From Schaedlerella glycyrrhizinilytica_A (GTDB taxonomy: Bacteria; Bacillota; Clostridia; Lachnospirales; Lachnospiraceae): a DNA stretch of 64,000 nt. Positions 15,027 to 24,133 of the stretch are shown here, one piece after another. The DNA lies in the NCBI RefSeq assembly GCF_042852765.1, contig NZ_AP031414.1; one strand, written 5' to 3'. A program made the position numbers and the translations under genes. How positions within the stretch are numbered: position 1 is the first letter of the stretch; every line of letters begins with the position of its first letter. The notes beneath the pieces are model-generated. The model was not told the DNA's origin and did no database searches. It worked only from the letters and a program-made list of their open reading frames with translations.

Positions 15027-15860
15027 ATGGACTATGAAATGGAAGAATTAGTGCCGATCGTGGGCAAACTGGCTGAGAAATATACATCACATGAAAGTAC
15101 ATCCATAACCTACGAAAAAGCAGAACAGCTTATGGGGGCTGTCTTATATTGTATTCACGAATTATGGGAAAGCAGTGGAAATGCGCCGTCATTAAATAAA
15201 AAATTATCAGCGCAAAGAGCGTATGAAATGGGTGCGGCATATGTTAGAGAAAAAACAGGAAAAGCACTGGATTTATATAACAGGATTCTGCCGGAATTTT
15301 GTCACTATGAAAATAAATGTCTGTATGATACTTTTGTTAAAGGGATACCAGAATTTTTCAAGTGGTATGATATTCAATTTGAACCGCAAAATACAATTTT
15401 GACTCTTGATTATCCTTTACTGAAAGATATTTCAGAATATACAGGAATAGATAAGATTTTTGAATTTATCAAGTCTATTGGTCTGGAACAAAAATTTTTA
15501 AAATTATTTCCTGCAGGTTACGTTATAAATATCTTGTCAAAGGATAACAGGAATTGGCAAGAATCAATGGATAATATATGTGAAATAGTTTTTACCCATG
15601 TAATAGGGCATATAATGCTGGGGAAATCCTTGACAGTAATTGAGTTGAAAGAAACCGATTATTTTTATATGCAGGAGATGTTTGAACAGATTGCTTTGGA
15701 GGATATAAAAAAGCACTTGGAGGTAACGCTTGAAATTTATATTAAGAATTACTATGAAAATGACAGAGAACTTTTGAATTATCTTTCAGGCGCTATCAGC
15801 GGTATTGTTGTCCGTTTAAAAAATGCTGCCGATAATAAAGTGCTTGGCAATATAATTTAA
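15027..15860 (+). CDS. DUF6179-like protein
   Basis: The 277-residue soluble protein starts at ATG 15027; GGAGGT at 15014-15019 excludes the TTG at 15012. It has no signal peptide, membrane helix or recognised catalytic motif, and is mostly helical with many Tyr, Phe and Lys. It forms a two-gene operon with the DUF6323-like gene; the family name is from memory. The function is unknown. The first module boundary lies 113 bases downstream. Confidence 0.6.
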   Translation: MDYEMEELVPIVGKLAEKYTSHESTSITYEKAEQLMGAVLYCIHELWESSGNAPSLNKKLSAQRAYEMGAAYVREKTGKALDLYNRILPEFCHYENKCLYDTFVKGIPEFFKWYDIQFEPQNTILTLDYPLLKDISEYTGIDKIFEFIKSIGLEQKFLKLFPAGYVINILSKDNRNWQESMDNICEIVFTHVIGHIMLGKSLTVIELKETDYFYMQEMFEQIALEDIKKHLEVTLEIYIKNYYENDRELLNYLSGAISGIVVRLKNAADNKVLGNII

Positions 15861-15973
15861 CATTGCCAGCTATGCAATATTGTTTTATATCTGTCGTTCC
15901 GAAAAAGGGATTCTACTGTGTAACATTCGAAAAATAGGTTGTCAATCTTTGCGGATTTGTTATAATAGGGACG

Positions 15974-16106
15974 TGGCAACATTTTGGCAACAGAAAATTA
16001 GTAAAGCAAAATAAATGATGTAATTGAAGTAAAAAACGGTGTGGATTCGCATAAAACTTAAACAAATATAGTTAATAGTGACAAAGAACACGCCGAGTTT
16101 GAATAA
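15974..16106 (+). repeat. module boundary unit A
   Basis: TGGCAACA occurs at 15974 and again 11 bases later at 15985. The core GCCGAGTTTGAATAA starts 118 bases after the first copy, at 16092. The unit is about 85% identical over about 130 bases to unit B at 27403, and shares spacing with the units at 21838, 21968 and 26046. This is the layout of integrase arm sites plus a crossover core. Confidence 0.75.
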
Positions 16107-16113
16107 AATATAT

Positions 16114-16155
16114 GAGCCAAGAAATGCCTATTTTACGGGCTTTCTTGGCTCTTTC
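16114..16155 (+). terminator. hairpin after boundary core A
   Basis: Stem GAGCCAAGAAA / TTTCTTGGCTC is followed by TTTCT; the loop is TGCCTATTTTACGGGC. A similar loop (TGCCCATTTTCTAAGGG) sits in the hairpin after the core at 22087. Another TGACAAT pair with 11-base period lies just beyond (16165 and 16176). Confidence 0.7.
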
Positions 16156-16277
16156 TATGTCCGTTGACAATCAAATGACAATACTTTTTTAAGTAGGAAC
16201 TCTGGGAAAAATCTTCCATTCTTTTTGTTGATGAAGTATAATGTAAGCAACAAATTTGAATTGACAGAGGTAATGAA

Positions 16278-16454
16278 ATGTTTGAAGAATTAGGAATTAG
16301 TTTTGGCACAGCACTAATCATCTTACTTGCATTATATTTTATAATTAAGTGGGCGGTCAAAAATGGAATAAAAGAAGCCTATAGGGATATTACAGAGAAA
16401 GTCACTACCGAGGATATTGAGGCAGAACAAATATGTAACGAAGAGGAAAAATAG
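16278..16454 (+). CDS. small single-helix membrane protein (DUF6019-like)
   Basis: The 58-residue protein starts at ATG 16278 after AGAGGT. One membrane helix (FGTALIILLALYFIIKWAV, about 9-27) precedes a charged, acidic cytoplasmic tail ending CNEEEK. It lies 24 bases before the response-regulator gene and is probably cotranscribed. Similar small proteins precede two-component/ABC loci in gut Firmicutes (DUF6019, recalled). It may modulate the sensor kinase or transporter, which is inferred only from position. Confidence 0.6.
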   Translation: MFEELGISFGTALIILLALYFIIKWAVKNGIKEAYRDITEKVTTEDIEAEQICNEEEK

Positions 16455-16478
16455 TTAATAAAGAGAGGTGCATATGCT

Positions 16479-17168
16479 ATGTCAGGTATACTCGTGGTTG
16501 AAGATGATGAAAATTTAAATCGTGGAATTACATTTTCACTGAAAAAATCCGGATATGAGGTTTTTTCAGCAGAATCAGTGAAAAAAGCGAAAAGAATTGC
16601 AAGTGATAATAATGTGGATGTTACCATTTGTGATGTGAATCTTCCGGATGGGAATGGACTGGAATTTGTAAGGTGGATGAGATGCAATTATAATACATAC
16701 ATTATTTGTCTTACAGCACTAGATCAGGAGATGGATCAGGTCATGGGATATGAAGCAGGGGCAGATGATTATATTACAAAGCCGTTTAGTCTTTCGGTAC
16801 TTCTTTTGAAAATAGAAGCACATTTCCGCCGCAGACAGGAGAAAACGGAAGCCGGAAAGATGATTTCGGGAGATATCGTATTTATCGCAGGAGAAATGAA
16901 AGTCCTGATAAAGAATCGTGAAATCAGTCTGACAAAAACGGAGTTGAAAATGCTGACTTTTTTTCTTCAGAATCCGAAACAGATTCTTTCAAAAACACAA
17001 ATATTGGAAAATGTGTTTGATCTGGAAGGGGATTTTGTGGATGAAAATACAATCGCTGTCAATATCAGAAGACTCCGTGAGAAAATCGAAGACAATCCGG
17101 CTGCACCGGTCTATATAAAGAATATCAGAGGTCTTGGGTATATATGGAATCAGGAGGTAAGGCAGTGA
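16479..17168 (+). CDS. OmpR/PhoB-family response regulator
   Basis: The 229-residue protein has a receiver domain at about residues 1-120, with the acidic pocket VVEDDE at the start, the phosphoacceptor Asp in TICDVNLPDG at about residue 52, and KPF at about 101-103. The winged-helix DNA-binding domain spans about 130-225 (LTKTELKMLTFFLQNP...NIRRLREKIEDNP). It is coupled to the kinase by a GTGA overlap. Its probable target is the ABC promoter, where direct repeats with 11-base period stand ten bases before a -10 box (18461-18493). Confidence 0.93.
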   Translation: MSGILVVEDDENLNRGITFSLKKSGYEVFSAESVKKAKRIASDNNVDVTICDVNLPDGNGLEFVRWMRCNYNTYIICLTALDQEMDQVMGYEAGADDYITKPFSLSVLLLKIEAHFRRRQEKTEAGKMISGDIVFIAGEMKVLIKNREISLTKTELKMLTFFLQNPKQILSKTQILENVFDLEGDFVDENTIAVNIRRLREKIEDNPAAPVYIKNIRGLGYIWNQEVRQ

Positions 17169-18409
17169 CAAAGAGATATCGCAAGAAGATTACAGTAGTG
17201 CTCTCCTTGGTATTACCTATCATATTATTGTTTGTAATATTAAATTGCTTTACCACGTATGTGTTTTATGAAGATTATAAATATAAAATGAATCTTATGA
17301 CAGAGATTGCTGCAAAGGAAGAATTTTCCGGGCTGGATGCTGTTTCGGAATTGCTTAAGGATAAGGATATTGAAACTAACGAACAGGGAAGGCGATTATT
17401 GGAGCAATATGGATACTGGGGGAATAAAGGGAATGCATTTTATTCGCAATTCCGGCATCAGGTTATGGTGACCGGTGCTGTAAGCACTGTGATATGCGTG
17501 CTTCTTTTGACTTTTTTACTTTATTGGAAGAAAAAAGAAGATGCGTGTCATCAGAAAATTTTAGACCAGTTGGAAGAAATTCTGATCAGATTCCGTGAAA
17601 ATAAATTTGATGATTTACTGAAAACGGAAAATCATGCAGAACTAGAAAAATTGAATGACCAGCTTGAAGCAATCGGACATCATATTCAGTTGATAAAGGA
17701 AGAAGCAAGGGCAGAAAAGGAGAACACGAAAGAAATGGTTTCTGATATTTCTCACCAGTTAAAGACACCGGTTGCAGCTTTGGATACATGTTTTAGTGTG
17801 CTGATGCAGAATGACTTAAGTGCCACAGAACAGGAGGAGTTTCGTATCCGTTGCCGGAGTGCTCTGGATGGACTGGAGACATTATTGCAGTCGCTTCTTG
17901 AAATATCCAAGATGGAAACTGGATTGATTCAGATTAATAAGAAAAAACTTCCGCTTATGGATACTGTCATATCTGCTGTGAATCGTACATATCCAAAAGC
18001 AGATGAGAAAGAAATTGAATTCGTTTTTGACTATGAAAAAGAGCTGGAAACATGCACGATTATGCAGGATAAAAGGTGGCTTGGCGAAGCTGTGATCAAC
18101 GTTCTGGATAATGCGGTCAAGTACAGTCCGGGTGGTTCAAAAATATTTCTCCGGTTACAAAAAAGAAACGATCTTGTAAGAATGGAAATTGAGGATCAGG
18201 GAATTGGTATTCCGCAGAATGAGTATCACAAAATTTTTCAACGATTTTACAGAGGAAGTTCCAGGGAGGTCATGGAAAAGAGTGGTACAGGAATCGGACT
18301 TTTTCTATCGAGAGAAATTATCGAAAAACACGGAGGTACAATCATGGTAACCTCCGGCAAAAAGAAAAAAGGAAGCACGTTTGTGATTCAATTACCATAT
18401 GTTGGTTAA
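17165..18409 (+). CDS. sensor histidine kinase
   Basis: The 414-residue protein starts at GTG 17165, six bases after GGAGGT and overlapping the regulator stop. Membrane helices at about 9-33 and 98-120 enclose about 65 extracellular residues. The phosphorylated His is in SDISHQLKTPVAAL near residue 196. The ATPase shows INVLDNAVKYSPG (N box), DQGIGI (G1) and GTGIGLFLSREI (G2). It probably senses an envelope stress or peptide and phosphorylates the adjacent regulator. The ABC genes follow under their own promoter. Confidence 0.93.
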   Translation: MTKRYRKKITVVLSLVLPIILLFVILNCFTTYVFYEDYKYKMNLMTEIAAKEEFSGLDAVSELLKDKDIETNEQGRRLLEQYGYWGNKGNAFYSQFRHQVMVTGAVSTVICVLLLTFLLYWKKKEDACHQKILDQLEEILIRFRENKFDDLLKTENHAELEKLNDQLEAIGHHIQLIKEEARAEKENTKEMVSDISHQLKTPVAALDTCFSVLMQNDLSATEQEEFRIRCRSALDGLETLLQSLLEISKMETGLIQINKKKLPLMDTVISAVNRTYPKADEKEIEFVFDYEKELETCTIMQDKRWLGEAVINVLDNAVKYSPGGSKIFLRLQKRNDLVRMEIEDQGIGIPQNEYHKIFQRFYRGSSREVMEKSGTGIGLFLSREIIEKHGGTIMVTSGKKKKGSTFVIQLPYVG

Positions 18410-18418
18410 ATTTTAAGT

Positions 18419-18460
18419 GGGCAGAAATCTTACAATTCTGTAAGACTTCTGCTCGTTTTT
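18419..18460 (+). terminator. terminator after the sensor kinase
   Basis: Long stem GGGCAGAAATCTTACA / TGTAAGACTTCTGCTC with a four-base loop is followed by GTTTTTT. It separates the regulatory genes from the ABC genes. Confidence 0.85.
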
Positions 18461-18493
18461 TGAAAGTGAAATGAAAGGTTATCCTGATACAAT
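18461..18493 (+). promoter_or_regulatory. candidate response-regulator-dependent promoter of the ABC genes
   Basis: TGAAAG at 18461 and 18472 (11-base period) is followed after ten bases by TACAAT (18488-18493), a good -10 box. No -35 box is visible, as expected where an OmpR-type regulator bound to tandem half-sites recruits polymerase. The lantibiotic-immunity promoter at 42719 has the same geometry. Confidence 0.6.
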
Positions 18494-18587
18494 TTGGATG
18501 TGGGTTGAAAAATGATCAAATATATAAACAGGCAAAGAAAGCGTGTTGAAAAGGTACGTTTTACAGAATTGAAAAGGAGGTAGCACA

Positions 18588-19262
18588 TTGAGTGTGATAT
18601 TAGAAACCAAGCAGCTTTGTAAGTTTTATGGCGCAGGTGAGAATCAGGTCAAAGCGGTCAATCAGGTGGACATTCAGATTGAGCAGGGAGAATTTGTCGC
18701 AATTGTTGGAAAGTCAGGTTCCGGTAAAAGTACATTACTTCATATGCTTGGAGGGCTAGACACCCCGACAAAAGGCAGTGTTATTTTAGCAGGGAAAGAT
18801 TTATACAGGATGAAGGAAGATGCCCTTGCTGTTTTCCGCAGAAGAAAAATCGGATTTGTTTTTCAGGCATTTAATCTGGTTTCATCTGTTAATGTCTGGG
18901 AAAATATTGTACTGCCACTGGGGCTGGATGGAAGAAAAGTGGATGAAGCGTATGTAAATGATATTATTGCAACTCTGGGGATTGAAAACCGGATTTATAA
19001 TCTGCCAAATCAGTTATCCGGAGGACAGCAGCAGAGAGTAGCAATTGCAAGAGCACTGGTGAATCGTCCGGAAATTATATTTGCAGATGAGCCGACAGGA
19101 AATCTTGATTCTAAGACCAGTGATGAGGTAATCGCTCTGCTTAAGATGACAGCAAAAAAATATGGACAGACAATTGTAATGATTACCCATGATGACGAAA
19201 TTGCACAGGTCGCTGACCGTATTCTGGTGATTGAGGACGGACAGGTGGTGGATTTCAGATGA
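18588..19262 (+). CDS. ABC transporter ATP-binding protein (MacB/BceA class)
   Basis: The 224-residue protein starts at TTG 18588, seven bases after AAGGAGGT. It has Walker A GKSGSGKST at about 42-50, the Q-loop in FVFQAF, signature LSGGQQQR at about 143-150, Walker B IIFADEPTGNLDS and the switch His in MITHDD. This class powers FtsX-type permeases that remove antimicrobial peptides or lipoproteins from the membrane. Its stop overlaps the permease start (ATGA), so the two form one complex. Confidence 0.93.
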   Translation: MSVILETKQLCKFYGAGENQVKAVNQVDIQIEQGEFVAIVGKSGSGKSTLLHMLGGLDTPTKGSVILAGKDLYRMKEDALAVFRRRKIGFVFQAFNLVSSVNVWENIVLPLGLDGRKVDEAYVNDIIATLGIENRIYNLPNQLSGGQQQRVAIARALVNRPEIIFADEPTGNLDSKTSDEVIALLKMTAKKYGQTIVMITHDDEIAQVADRILVIEDGQVVDFR

Positions 19263-21703
19263 AAACAATAAGCAGGATTGCATATAGCAATGACAAAAGG
19301 AACAGGACAAGAAGTATACTGATTATGATGTCCATATGTCTGACCACGATGCTGCTTGTGATTATCAGTACTGTGGGAAATGGAATGATACGTTTGCAGA
19401 AAAGTCAGGCGGCAGGCTCATATGGAAGCAATTATGGTCTGTTTGTCGCAGCAGATGCCTCGCAGTTAAAGGAAGTAAGCCGCCGTGCAGAAATAGATGC
19501 AATAGGAATTATGTGTACAGAAGGCATCATAAAAGGCAATGAAAACGGCGGGTTTGTCTGCATGGATGAGACTGCAAGAAAAATGCTTCCCTATAATAAG
19601 GAATATGAGTTAAAGGAAGGAAAGGATCCGGAAAAAATGCAGGAAATTGCCGCCGGAAGAGCTTTTTTTCGTGCAATGGGATATGATGATGTAAAGATCG
19701 GAGATACGGTTACACTGGATTACCGCGCAGGGATGCAGTCAGAATATAAGCCGGAAGAATTTGTTGTCAGCGGAATCCTATATGATCGGGATGAGTATAC
19801 CATCGAGGCATCTTATGTTGCTTTCGGATCACAGGCGTTTTATGATGAGCATGTCGCAGAGAATGACAGACAGTATAATATTTATTTTACTATAAATGAT
19901 TCTGCAAATGTATCTATGAATAATATTGATTCGGTTATAAAGCAGATTGCAGCAGCTTGTGGGATCGAAGAAAAAAACGTTATAGTCAATGATCTCTATT
20001 TGCAATGGGTCTTGCAGCCGAGTTATGAAACGATTGCGGTATGTGGAATTCTGATTCTTGCAATTGTACTTTTCTCTGTTGTGGTCATTTATAATATTTT
20101 TCAGGTCGGTATTGTCAACAAGATACAGGAGTATGGAAAAATCAAGGCTCTGGGAGCGACAAAAAAGCAGATGAAACAACTGATCTTCAGAGAGGGCATT
20201 TTTTTGACAATTTTTTCAATACCAGTTGGATTGCTTCTTGGTTTTCTGATTGCAAAATGCGGTTTTAACTGGCTGGTAGAACAGGGCAACCTTGTATCAA
20301 CCGGAACGGGCTCTATGGGAGTCCAAAATCAGCAGGTGCCACTGTTTTCCCTGCCTGTTATACTTCTATGTATTTTCGTATCATTTCTTACCGTTGCTTT
20401 GACACTGCGCAAACCAATGAAAATTGTTTCACGGATTTCACCTATCGAAGCAACACGGTATTTAGAAAATGCAGAAACACACAAAAAAGGAAAACGAAAT
20501 GGCAGAAAAAATGTCACCGTGTTTTCTATGGCAATGGCAAATATAACGGGTAATCCAAAAAGAACCATTGGTACCATCCTCACACTGGGGCTTTCCTGCG
20601 CATTGTTTGTGATTATCTCTAATTATGTAGGAAATATTGATACGGAGCATGAAGCACGTCTTTCCGTTAATCATGGACAATTTGAACTGCAGCTTGACTA
20701 TTCTGTTGAGTACGATGAAAGATATCCGGAGAATAATCTGGATACGATTCTGACGGATAATCCATTGAATGATTCGCTGATTGAAGAAATCAAAAGCATT
20801 CCGGGCGTGACAGATATCATGACGAGAGAGATTGTCTCTGTAAATCTGAACGGAACAAGATTTCCGGTTGCTATTGTGAGTAAAAATGATTTTGATTTTA
20901 TGCGCCAGGACGGGGATATTGGCTCTATGAACTATGATCAGGCGGTAAAGAATGGTGAAATTTTCTTTGGTTGGTCGATGTGGATGGAACAAGATGGATA
21001 TGCTCCGGGTGAATCCATTGCATTTGACTTTGAGAATGGAAGTGGAATCTATACCTATCAGGGAAAGATTGCGGGATCCTTTGTAAGCGCGGACACTTAT
21101 CTTGTCATTCCGGAAGGTGTATACCGTTCCATGAATCCGAGGGGAACAGCCTATGGATATCTGTGGGTGGACTGTGATAAAAAAGATGTGGCATCTATGG
21201 AACAGAGTTTGAATACTTTGATTTCTAATACTTCGCATATAAAAATGGATACCTATCATGCACAGTTACAATCTGCAGAATTCGCAGCCCGCATGATGAA
21301 GCTCGGCTGTTATCTGTTTATGGCGGTTGTGGGACTCATCGGTTTTATGAATATGGCAAACACCATGATCATGAATATTACGACAAAAAAGCAGGAATAT
21401 GGTGTATTACAGGCTGTGGGTATGACAAATAAACAATTAAATTTATGTCTGCAGTTACAGGGACTGATTTTTACGGTTGGCACCATATGCGTAGCTTTGA
21501 TCATTGGTCTGCCGCTTGGCTATACACTTTTTTCCTATGCAAAACATAATGGAATATTTGGAATGAATATCTATCATGTTCCAATCGTACCAATTTTTAT
21601 TATGATTTTTTTGGTCGGTCTGTTGCAGATTGTACTTTCCTGCGTTTTAAGCAGTAATCTGAAAAAGGAAACGCTGGTTGAAAGAATAAGGTATCAGGGA
21701 TAG
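19259..21703 (+). CDS. FtsX-family ABC transporter permease
   Basis: The 814-residue protein has a first membrane helix at about residues 18-40, a large extracellular region, three helices at about 260-390, another at about 430-455, a second extracellular region, and three C-terminal helices at about 690-805. Both FtsX domains carry the typical coupling motif (IVNKIQEYGKIKALGATKKQ and ITTKKQEYGVLQAVGMTNKQ). With the ATPase upstream it probably exports or displaces an antimicrobial peptide sensed by the adjacent two-component system. The ligand is unknown. Confidence 0.9.
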   Translation: MKTISRIAYSNDKRNRTRSILIMMSICLTTMLLVIISTVGNGMIRLQKSQAAGSYGSNYGLFVAADASQLKEVSRRAEIDAIGIMCTEGIIKGNENGGFVCMDETARKMLPYNKEYELKEGKDPEKMQEIAAGRAFFRAMGYDDVKIGDTVTLDYRAGMQSEYKPEEFVVSGILYDRDEYTIEASYVAFGSQAFYDEHVAENDRQYNIYFTINDSANVSMNNIDSVIKQIAAACGIEEKNVIVNDLYLQWVLQPSYETIAVCGILILAIVLFSVVVIYNIFQVGIVNKIQEYGKIKALGATKKQMKQLIFREGIFLTIFSIPVGLLLGFLIAKCGFNWLVEQGNLVSTGTGSMGVQNQQVPLFSLPVILLCIFVSFLTVALTLRKPMKIVSRISPIEATRYLENAETHKKGKRNGRKNVTVFSMAMANITGNPKRTIGTILTLGLSCALFVIISNYVGNIDTEHEARLSVNHGQFELQLDYSVEYDERYPENNLDTILTDNPLNDSLIEEIKSIPGVTDIMTREIVSVNLNGTRFPVAIVSKNDFDFMRQDGDIGSMNYDQAVKNGEIFFGWSMWMEQDGYAPGESIAFDFENGSGIYTYQGKIAGSFVSADTYLVIPEGVYRSMNPRGTAYGYLWVDCDKKDVASMEQSLNTLISNTSHIKMDTYHAQLQSAEFAARMMKLGCYLFMAVVGLIGFMNMANTMIMNITTKKQEYGVLQAVGMTNKQLNLCLQLQGLIFTVGTICVALIIGLPLGYTLFSYAKHNGIFGMNIYHVPIVPIFIMIFLVGLLQIVLSCVLSSNLKKETLVERIRYQG

Positions 21704-21837
21704 CAAGTAATATGTAATGAACTAGGTCTTAACGAAGAGGAGAAATAGATAACTTTTAGTTTGTAGGGGAATGGAAGTGCTTTATGAATATTATAGTATT
21801 TAAGACTATTAGTTGATTTTAATGTATAGCATATTAC
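21704..21837. other. short non-coding stretch after the permease
   Basis: No gene is seen. AACGAAGAGGAGAAATAG (21731-21748) closely repeats the last codons of the small membrane gene ending at 16454 (one mismatch over 18 bases), which may be the tail of a decayed second copy. Confidence 0.35.
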
Positions 21838-21970
21838 TGACAATAAAATGACAATACAATCAGATAAAAACATAGCGAATACATATAAAACAGTTCAAAA
21901 ATGAACGGTTTCAAAACTAAAACAATGAGGAAGCACCACAAAGCAAATAGAACTTTGCGAATTCGAATAA
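21838..21970 (+). repeat. module boundary unit D
   Basis: TGACAAT at 21838 and 21849 (11-base period) is followed by the core TGCGAATTCGAATAA starting at 21956, 118 bases after the first copy. The layout matches units A and B although most of the sequence between differs. Confidence 0.7.
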
Positions 21971-22101
21971 TATACAAGGAATAATATACAAGCGTGTGCG
22001 AGGGAGATTGTGGATAAAGGGATGATTTATCAATAAGAAAAGGTGTATGGTGGAAAGCAAGTCTGAAAACAAAATGATTAGGCGTTGTCAGATTCGAATA
22101 A
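21968..22101 (+). repeat. module boundary unit D2 (no cargo before it)
   Basis: TAATATACAAG occurs at 21968 and 21982 (14-base period). A core GTCAGATTCGAATAA starts at 22087, 119 bases after the first copy. The unit begins where unit D ends, so the module between the two cores has no gene. The core is followed by a hairpin like that after core A. Confidence 0.55.
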
Positions 22102-22109
22102 CAGACAGA

Positions 22110-22148
22110 AAACCTCGGATGCCCATTTTCTAAGGGTTTCCGAGGTTT
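22110..22148 (-). terminator. terminator of the hcp operon
   Basis: AAACCTCGGA / TCCGAGGTTT forms a 10-bp stem. On the minus strand it is followed by TTTTCTG, and it lies 42 bases past the hcp stop codon. T-runs on both sides allow bidirectional action. Confidence 0.7.
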
Positions 22149-22189
22149 CTTTATGCCTGTTGGATCTATTTCTTTTGACGGAGTATTTT

Positions 22190-23830
22190 TTATGCGTTAA
22201 TACCGAAAAACTTCTCCATATCCTCTTCCACAGTGCCAATTCCTGCAATGCCGAAGTTCTCGATCAAGACCTTTGCAACATTCGGGCTGAGAAATGCCGG
22301 AAGTGTAGGGCCAAGGTGGATATTCTTCACGCCAAGATATAAAAGAGCCAGAAGAACGATAACTGCTTTTTGCTCGTACCATGCGATATTATAGATAATT
22401 GGCAGATCGTTAATATCGTCAAGCCCAAAGACCTCTTTGAGTTTCAAGGCGATTACAGCAAGGGAATAGGAATCATTGCATTGACCTGCATCCAGAACAC
22501 GTGGGATGCCATTGATATCGCCTAAAGGCAACTTGTTATATTTATATTTTGCACAACCGGCAGTAAGGATGACAGTGTCCTTCCGCAGAGCCTTAGCAAA
22601 TTCTGTATAGTAGTCGCGGCTCTTTGCTCGACCATCACAGCCCGCCATAACCACAAACTTTTTGATAGCACCGCTTTTTACAGCTTCTACAACTTTATCT
22701 GCCAAAGCCAGAACCTGTGCATGGGCAAATCCGCCGATGATTTCACCGGTTTCGATTTCACTCGGAGCGACACATTTTTTTGCATGCTCAATAATCGCAG
22801 AAAAATCTTTTTGTTCGCCAATTTCTCCCGGAATATGTGTACATCCCGGATATCCCGCAGCGCCGGTAGTGTAAAGCCTGTTTTTGTAACTATCCTTAGG
22901 AGGAACAATGCAGTTGGTTGTCATTAGAATAGGACCGTTAAAGGATTCAAATTCTTCTTTTTGTTTCCACCAAGCATTCCCATAATTACCAACAAAGTTA
23001 GGATATTTTTTGAAAGCGGGATAATAATGAGCTGGCAACATCTCGGAATGCGTATACACATCCACTCCAGTTCCCTGTGTCTGTTCTAACAGCATTTCCA
23101 AATCGCGCAGGTCGTGGCCGGATACCAGAATGCCGGGGTTCTTTCTGACACCGATATTTACCTTTGTAATTTCGGGGTTTCCATAGCTGTCTGTGTTAGC
23201 CTTATCCAGCATTGCCATACCGGATACTCCGTATTTTCCTGTTTCCATTGTTAGAGCAATCAGATCTTCTACACTAAGGTTGTCATTCAGCGTGGCAGCC
23301 AGTGCTTTCTGAAGAAATGTGTCAACTTCATCGTTGTCCTTCAACAGCACATTTGCGTGCTTCGAGTAAGCGGAAAGTCCCTTCAAACCGTAGGTGATTA
23401 ACTCGCGCAGAGAGCGAATATCCTCGTTTTCGGTAGAAAGAACACCGACAGTTCTGGCTTTTTCTTCCCAGTTTTCAGATCCGTTCCATTTTGCGGCTTC
23501 AGGCAGAACAGTCAGATTGGTAACTTGCTTTAGCAGAACTTCCTTTTCGGTCAGTGTAGCACGGATTCTTGATTCAATGCTCTCTTTATCAAAATTTGCG
23601 TTGGTAATGGTAGTGAACAGATTCAGAGTAATCAAGTGATTGATTTTGGCAGATACCTGCTTACCTTCCTGACGCAATGCAGTCGTAATAGCCGAAATTC
23701 CTTTTGTGACATAGACCAACAGATCCTGCATGGCCGCTACATCAGGTTTCTTTCCGCATACGCCGGACATGGTGCAGCCCTTGCACCCGGCGGTTTCCTG
23801 ACACTGATAGCAAAACATTTTTTGTTCCAT
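22190..23830 (-). CDS. hcp: hydroxylamine reductase / hybrid-cluster protein
   Basis: The 546-residue protein starts with the Fe-S cysteine motif CYQCQETAGCKGCTMSGVCG. It carries hybrid-cluster ligand regions: TTNCIVPP, AAGYPGC, VMAGCDGRAKSRDYY, LTAGCAKYKYN and DAGQCNDSYS. Length is usual for the family. Hcp reduces nitric oxide or hydroxylamine and protects anaerobes from nitrosative stress. AGGAGG precedes the ATG. It ends a minus-strand run with a ferredoxin, a cupin and a ferredoxin-like protein, divergent from a Crp/Fnr regulator, as in HcpR regulons. Confidence 0.95.
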   Translation of the reverse strand: MEQKMFCYQCQETAGCKGCTMSGVCGKKPDVAAMQDLLVYVTKGISAITTALRQEGKQVSAKINHLITLNLFTTITNANFDKESIESRIRATLTEKEVLLKQVTNLTVLPEAAKWNGSENWEEKARTVGVLSTENEDIRSLRELITYGLKGLSAYSKHANVLLKDNDEVDTFLQKALAATLNDNLSVEDLIALTMETGKYGVSGMAMLDKANTDSYGNPEITKVNIGVRKNPGILVSGHDLRDLEMLLEQTQGTGVDVYTHSEMLPAHYYPAFKKYPNFVGNYGNAWWKQKEEFESFNGPILMTTNCIVPPKDSYKNRLYTTGAAGYPGCTHIPGEIGEQKDFSAIIEHAKKCVAPSEIETGEIIGGFAHAQVLALADKVVEAVKSGAIKKFVVMAGCDGRAKSRDYYTEFAKALRKDTVILTAGCAKYKYNKLPLGDINGIPRVLDAGQCNDSYSLAVIALKLKEVFGLDDINDLPIIYNIAWYEQKAVIVLLALLYLGVKNIHLGPTLPAFLSPNVAKVLIENFGIAGIGTVEEDMEKFFGINA

Positions 23831-23909
23831 AATATGCCTCCTAAAAACTATTAAAATTTGAAATAATGTGGTTTCTTCTCAATCAAAAAAGCATATAGAC
23901 GCGTTTGAA

Positions 23910-24100
23910 TTAATCTTCCAAGGCGATTGCAGACACAGGACACGAGTCGATGGCCTCCTGTACAGCACCTTGATTTTCAGCGCCTGCTGGTTGACACGCT
24001 TCCACCTTTCCCTGCTCGTTCATACGGAAAACCTCGTCGCAGATCCACAGCAAAGCCCACAGCCAATGCAGAGATCCTTATCTACTTTTGTTGCTTTCAT
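23910..24100 (-). pseudogene. ferredoxin, frameshifted
   Basis: On the minus strand ATG 24100, after GGAAGGTG, opens MKATKVDKDLCIGCGLC, a [4Fe-4S] ferredoxin start. The frame then hits a stop. In the next frame the protein continues ICDEVFRMNEQGKVEACQPA..., and ends DSCPVSAIALED at 23910. One missing base near 24045 restores a normal 63-residue ferredoxin with CxxCxxC and the distal CP. It would feed electrons to Hcp. The shift could be a real mutation or a sequencing error. Confidence 0.75.
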
Positions 24101-24133
24101 AAAATCACCTTCCTTTGTCAATTTTGCGTTTGA

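Noticed and set aside
20462..21259. Long minus-strand frame opposite the ABC permease gene
   Set aside because: It is a shadow of the real permease: no ribosome site and a composition typical of an antisense frame.
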